The position numbers and the translations under genes were made by a program. Positions 9,501 through 11,410 of a stretch of DNA of 11,410 nt are shown piece after piece. The stretch is taken from contig JAGBSR010000084.1 in the NCBI GenBank assembly GCA_017631745.1, forward strand, positions 1 to 11,410, written 5' to 3'. Numbering within the stretch: the first letter of the stretch is position 1; each line of letters begins with the position of its first letter. The notes under the pieces are model-generated. The model was not told the origin of the DNA and made no database searches. It worked only from the letters and a program-made list of their open reading frames with translations. Origin of the DNA: Clostridia bacterium (lineage in GTDB: Bacteria; Bacillota; Clostridia; Oscillospirales; Acutalibacteraceae).

Positions 9501-9674
9501 GGCCTTGTTATTCTTGCTGCTACTCAGACTCAGGAAGAAACAACTACAGATCTTCAGACTGCTCTTTATGACAGAATTTCTGATCGTACATTCGACTATA
9601 AGATGTCATCAAAAGAAAAGAGACATCACAGAAAGATGAAGAAAAAGTGGAAGAAGACTCCCAACAAGTCATAA
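6510..9674 (+). CDS. Glycoside hydrolase family 38 alpha-mannosidase-type protein
   Basis: A 1054-residue GH38 enzyme; the family is zinc-dependent, retaining alpha-mannosidases. The N-terminal catalytic domain starts at once with AHLDTVWNW; H12 and D14 match the first two zinc ligands. FLPDCFGFGWALPSIAEHAG (122-141) holds the likely nucleophile D125, which in the family also binds zinc. GSYVSRAFGKRMNRKNEE (284-301) and FHDDITGTS (338-346) follow, with H339 as the fourth zinc ligand. The rest (about 385-1000) should be the beta-sandwich domains. There is no signal peptide, so it should be cytoplasmic and act on imported mannosyl oligosaccharides or glycosides. GAGGTG (6500-6505) precedes the ATG by 4 nt. 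Odd points are a polybasic tail (1035-1053), C-ending codon preference and tandem TAA stops. Substrate and linkage cannot be told from sequence, and no transporter or other glycosidase lies nearby. Confidence 0.92.
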   Translation: MDKKIYTIATAHLDTVWNWDFEHVINVCLKDTLEQNFKYFEQYPDYRFNFEGSYRYELFEEYYPEKFEQLKKYIEEGKWNVTGSCYENGDVNIPSPESMFRNIIYGNLYFERKFGKRSNDIFLPDCFGFGWALPSIAEHAGLKGFSTQKLTWGSAYGVPFDIGYWYGVNGKSIYASLDAKSYCTTFKKIRSNKSLTDKLDKNIKKHDLPMTFGYHGVGDVGGAPKEPSVITLSNEIATNDSNDIKVLSSSPTEFFDDLDQVSEETKAKMPAYNGELVMTCHGVGSYVSRAFGKRMNRKNEEIADMAERASVTAMAVAGAPYPQSEIEKGWKRTIAHTFHDDITGTSVQRVYQRSWNDYVLSANQLTNAYEGSAREIIKNLDSSWTKGTAVVINNSIEQPRMAVVDVEVPYYGYKYVRVFEKNGNEVPAQVNSIDGDKMNITIGAFVPALGYKVVDVLYSEQPSAVNTGLRVSKGVLENFKYIVSIDKNGDIASIIDKTLSDTEILRKPIRFEINKYQGTKEYVAWELTYKELDKYPWEFAEKGEQSIVEAGPVRVTIKVTQKASKSTFTYYVSLMAGCPWVSVYNEVEWREFKRALHNGFYFNVKNNTSTFDLGLGAIKREKANKKLYSVPAQRWADLTDKSNYYGVSIFSDSKYGWMMKDEKSLRLTVLHSPKNYYRDDSVQGMLEFGLNRYGYAIYSHSGDYTSGTQIGARMFNQPAAAFITDKHEGVLGSEYSFGTVSNTDVIIRAIKKAENSDYIIVRVNEGADRNARNVKLKLGKGIVEACEVNAVEDEIGAATIENGSLVFDLEPYEVKSFAVKLADCKVSSKALQSTVELPYNTDVVTFNHNRNSAAIPTINVSIPGEIFPGTIECNGISFKTGDIWGEGNNALICAGQQINVSGKKFYFIGASLYGDKLYNFKVDGKLYPVKVQSINERIGKWDLYDLAEVANIKTDKLAWECTHTHSPNGDNAAAQLYFFMYEVPVGETGIITLPNDNGLVILAATQTQEETTTDLQTALYDRISDRTFDYKMSSKEKRHHRKMKKKWKKTPNKS

Positions 9675-9683
9675 TAAAAAATC

Positions 9684-9713
9684 AACTATCCCTGCTTTTA
9701 AGTAGGGATAGTT
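9684..9713. other. Stable intergenic hairpin between mannosidase and PHP genes
   Basis: A perfect 10-bp inverted repeat (9684-9693 with 9704-9713) extends by a G-T, a C-G and a T-A pair to a TTTA tetraloop. On the plus strand it is followed only by one extra T and then C, a poor terminator tail. On the minus strand the stem would be followed by GA and six T's, a better terminator, although no minus-strand gene ends here. It may be a partial terminator, an mRNA 3'-end stabiliser for the mannosidase message, or a processing site. It sits 10 nt after the mannosidase stop and 17 nt before the PHP start. Confidence 0.7.
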
Positions 9714-9730
9714 TCAGGTAAGGTGAAAAT

Positions 9731-10552
9731 ATGATTAAGTCAAACTGTCATACACATACAGTTTTTTGCGACGGCAAGAACACTGCCGAAGAAATGACGC
9801 TCACAGCAATTGATAAAGGCTTTGTTTCTCTTGGCTTTTCGGGTCATTGTCCTATGTATTACGATGCTGACTGGACTATGAAAAAAGAAAATGTAGGCGA
9901 GTATATTAAGGATGTAAAACGCGTCAAAGCTCTATATTCAGATAAAATCGATGTGCTTTGCGGTATAGAGCTTGATGCTGACTTAGCTGATATCAATCTC
10001 TCGGTATTTGATTACACAATTGCAAGTGTTCATCAGCTTCACGGAAAAGGTAAAATATATTCAGTGGACCTTTCACCCGATGAATTGACAGAGGCGGTTG
10101 ATGTGATTTTTGACGGCGATTGGTATAAAATGGCCGAAACATATTTCTCTAATCTTGCCGATTTTGCTATTTCAGGCGACTTTGATGTTGTCGGACACTT
10201 TGACCTGATAACTAAATTCAACGGTCAGACACCGCTTTTTGACGAAGAAAACGATAATTATAAGGCATCTGCTCTTAAAGCTCTTGATAAGATACTTGAC
10301 AGCAAGCCAAATATGCTCTTCGAAGTCAATACAGGTGCGATGTACCGCAAGGGTAATCCAAAGCCATACCCTGCAGAGTTTATGATGAAACACATAAATA
10401 AAAGGGGAGGTCTCATCACTATCACAAGCGACTCTCACTGCTGTGAATCTCTTGATTTCGCTTTTGATAAGATGATAGATTACTGCAAAAAATGTGGTTT
10501 TACCGAGGCTTATTATCTGACAAGCGAGGGCAGAAAAAAGTACAGTTTATAA
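9731..10552 (+). CDS. PHP-domain phosphoesterase, histidinol-phosphatase (HisJ/HisK) family
   Basis: A 273-residue single-domain PHP protein. The N-terminus CHTHTVFCDG gives metal ligands H7 and H9 plus D14. Further conserved ligand candidates are H39 (GFSGH), E80 (GIELDADL), H101 (ASVHQLHG), H155 (VGHFDLI), and D234 and H236 (TSDSH). PHP enzymes use a two- or three-metal centre to hydrolyse phosphate esters, and this variant best resembles histidinol-phosphatase, which converts L-histidinol phosphate to L-histidinol in histidine synthesis. No other his genes are nearby, so the substrate is uncertain and a more general phosphoesterase is possible. AGGTG (9721-9725) precedes the ATG by 5 nt. 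I see no clear promoter in the 56-nt upstream gap, so it probably depends on read-through from the mannosidase unit. Its codon use is more T-ending than that of the mannosidase. Confidence 0.88.
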   Translation: MIKSNCHTHTVFCDGKNTAEEMTLTAIDKGFVSLGFSGHCPMYYDADWTMKKENVGEYIKDVKRVKALYSDKIDVLCGIELDADLADINLSVFDYTIASVHQLHGKGKIYSVDLSPDELTEAVDVIFDGDWYKMAETYFSNLADFAISGDFDVVGHFDLITKFNGQTPLFDEENDNYKASALKALDKILDSKPNMLFEVNTGAMYRKGNPKPYPAEFMMKHINKRGGLITITSDSHCCESLDFAFDKMIDYCKKCGFTEAYYLTSEGRKKYSL

Positions 10553-10563
10553 GTATCCTACTA

Positions 10564-10592
10564 TTGACAAAGTCATATCTTTTTGATAAAAT
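10564..10592 (+). promoter_or_regulatory. Strong promoter for tRNA-Ser
   Basis: A consensus -35 TTGACA (10564-10569) and TAAAAT (10587-10592) are separated by 17 bases, with an extended -10 TG at 10584-10585. This is the best promoter in the window, as expected for a stable RNA gene. Transcription should start around 10598-10600. It begins 11 nt after the PHP stop codon. Confidence 0.82.
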
Positions 10593-10596
10593 AACT

Positions 10597-10618
10597 AAGC
10601 TGTCTTACAAGGCAGCTT
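10597..10618 (+). other. Hairpin in the 5' leader of the tRNA-Ser precursor
   Basis: Positions 10597-10605 pair with 10610-10618 (9 bp including one G-T) around a TACA loop. The hairpin starts almost exactly at the predicted transcription start and ends 6 nt before the mature tRNA 5' end. It may help leader folding or RNase P processing; this is inference. There is no T-run after it, so it is not a terminator. Confidence 0.55.
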
Positions 10619-10624
10619 ATATAC

Positions 10625-10712
10625 GGAGAGTTGTCCGAGTGGTCGAAGGTGCAGCACTCGAAATGCTGTGTGGGGAAACTCACCTAGGGTTCGAATCCCT
10701 AACTCTCCGCCA
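10625..10712 (+). tRNA. tRNA-Ser, anticodon CGA
   Basis: An 88-base serine tRNA with CCA encoded (10710-10712). The acceptor stem GGAGAGT (10625-10631) pairs with ACTCTCC (10702-10708), and the discriminator base is G. The anticodon stem CAGCA/TGCTG (10652-10656, 10664-10668) encloses the loop CTCGAAA with anticodon CGA at 10659-10661, which reads UCG. The long variable arm of class II tRNAs is present, with a 5-bp stem (10670-10674 with 10679-10683) and loop GAAA. The T arm TAGGG-TTCGAAT-CCCTA spans 10685-10701. It is a single tRNA gene flanked by its own promoter and terminator. Confidence 0.97.
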
Positions 10713-10714
10713 GA

Positions 10715-10752
10715 AAGATGCCCACTTAGTTTAAGTGAGCATCTTATTTTTT
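10715..10752 (+). terminator. Rho-independent terminator after tRNA-Ser
   Basis: A 13-pair stem with one C-A mismatch (10715-10728 with 10732-10745) closes a 3-nt GTT loop and is followed by A and six T's (10747-10752). It starts 3 bases after the CCA end. Confidence 0.88.
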
Positions 10753-10754
10753 CG

Positions 10755-10787
10755 TATAAAATTAAAAGCTCCCTATTCAGGGAGCTT
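10755..10787 (-). terminator. Terminator of the minus-strand ZIP transporter gene
   Basis: A perfect 9-bp stem (10766-10774 with 10779-10787) closes a 4-nt loop, AGCTCCCT/AGGGAGCT at its core. On the minus strand it is followed by a T-rich TTAATTTTAT tail. It lies 7 nt past the transporter stop codon and only 13 nt from the tRNA terminator's T-run, so the two converging transcripts have back-to-back stops. It may also act as a back-up for plus-strand transcripts, since the plus side has a broken T-run. Confidence 0.82.
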
Positions 10788-10794
10788 AATTTTA

Positions 10795-11410
10795 TTATCC
10801 AAGCAAAAAGTCAGTTACAAGCATTACACAAAAGCCGACAAGCAGGGCATATGTTGCACCTCTTTCGTTGCCGTGTGAATGAGTTTCAGGAATCATCTCA
10901 TCACTGATAACATACAGCATTGTACCTCCTGCAAAAGCAAGAGCAAAGGGGAGTATGGCAGATGCAACGCTGACGGCAAGATAACCGATAAGAGTACCGA
11001 TAACCTCGACAAGACCTGTAGCCATTGCACAGATGAAAGTCTTTTTAGGGCTTACACCTGCAGAAAGCATCGGCGCAATTATAACCATACCCTCAGGGAT
11101 ATTCTGCAGTGCAATACCGCCTGCAATTATAAGCGCCTGCGATGAGTCTCCCGAACCGAAGCCGACGCCCGCCGCAATACCTTCAGGCAGATTATGAATA
11201 GCAATAGCTGTTACAAATAAGAGCACCTTGCTCAGACCTTCGTTATTATGAGGCTCAATATCTGAGCCTACCAAGCGATGCAGATGAGGTACTAATTTAT
11301 CAATCAGGTTCAATCCGATTGCACCTGCAAAAATGCCTGCAAGTGTAATAATAATGCCGTATTTTCCGCCGTAATCAATTGACGGTACTATAAGACCTAT
11401 TATCGCAGCA
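10795..11410 (-). CDS. ZIP family metal transporter, 5' end outside window
   Basis: The C-terminal 204 residues of a ZIP (ZRT/IRT-like, GufA-type) metal permease, read on the minus strand and ending with TAA at 10795-10797. The frame is open to the right edge, so the TTG at 11311-11313 is an internal leucine, not a start. The paired ZIP metal-site motifs are present on successive helices, AIAIHNLPEGIAAGVGFG and ALQNIPEGMVIIAP, with further candidate ligands in DEMIPETHSHG. A His-bearing loop (PHLHRLVGSDIEPHNN) lies before the first motif, as is common in the family. ZIP proteins move divalent metals, typically zinc and sometimes iron or manganese, into the cytoplasm. At least six hydrophobic segments are visible; the first one or two helices are probably missing. 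Metal choice and regulation cannot be seen here. Confidence 0.94.
   Translation of the reverse strand, partial: AAIIGLIVPSIDYGGKYGIIITLAGIFAGAIGLNLIDKLVPHLHRLVGSDIEPHNNEGLSKVLLFVTAIAIHNLPEGIAAGVGFGSGDSSQALIIAGGIALQNIPEGMVIIAPMLSAGVSPKKTFICAMATGLVEVIGTLIGYLAVSVASAILPFALAFAGGTMLYVISDEMIPETHSHGNERGATYALLVGFCVMLVTDFLLG

Noticed and set aside
964..10438. Minus-strand open frames of 60-118 residues opposite tlyA, argR/recN, recN, tyrS, the mannosidase and the PHP gene
   Set aside because: They lie opposite well-supported genes, lack ribosome binding sites and show no recognisable protein motifs; they follow from the codon bias of the real genes.
11311..11313. TTG as a start codon of the ZIP transporter on the minus strand
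   Set aside because: The same frame continues to the window edge with hydrophobic, ZIP-like sequence, so this is an internal leucine and the gene is cut by the window.
1..11410. CRISPR arrays, insertion sequences, prophage genes, toxin-antitoxin pairs, att sites
   Set aside because: I saw no regularly spaced direct repeats, transposase or integrase motifs. The tRNA 3' end is followed directly by its terminator with no repeated attachment core that I could find.

Overview
This window looks like chromosomal housekeeping DNA from a low-to-moderate G+C Firmicute, most likely an anaerobic Clostridia member. A gut Oscillospirales/Ruminococcaceae-type organism would fit, but that finer placement is a guess from gene style and codon preference. 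The evidence is the conserved Gram-positive gene run dxs-tlyA-NAD kinase-argR-recN, AGGAGG-type ribosome binding sites, TTGACA/TATAAT-like promoters (two with an extended -10), U-tract terminators, and a tRNA gene with its CCA encoded.

Layout. Positions 1-4552 hold one tight plus-strand operon: the 3' part of dxs (isoprenoid precursor synthesis), tlyA (rRNA 2'-O-methyltransferase), NAD kinase, argR (arginine repressor) and recN (DNA repair). Gaps are 1, 1, 0 and 27 nt, so the first four genes are probably translationally coupled. A clear promoter at 4557-4585 then drives tyrS (4621-5847), which ends at a strong terminator. A second promoter (5939-5967) starts a unit made of a small four-helix membrane protein of unknown function (6007-6468) and a large cytoplasmic GH38 alpha-mannosidase-type enzyme (6510-9674). 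After a 56-nt gap containing a stable hairpin comes a PHP-family phosphatase of the histidinol-phosphatase type (9731-10552). A third good promoter (10564-10592) serves a single tRNA-Ser(CGA) gene (10625-10712) with its own terminator. The last gene, on the minus strand, is a ZIP-family metal transporter whose 5' end lies beyond the right edge. Its terminator hairpin backs onto the tRNA terminator.

The first operon groups genes with no single pathway; its order is conserved in Firmicutes. The mannosidase unit is the most accessory-looking part. It has strongly C-ending synonymous codons and an unusual polybasic C-terminal tail, and no sugar transporter or regulator lies beside it here. I found no insertion sequence, prophage, CRISPR array, toxin-antitoxin or defence module, and no convincing novel system. 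The findings below are modest oddities.
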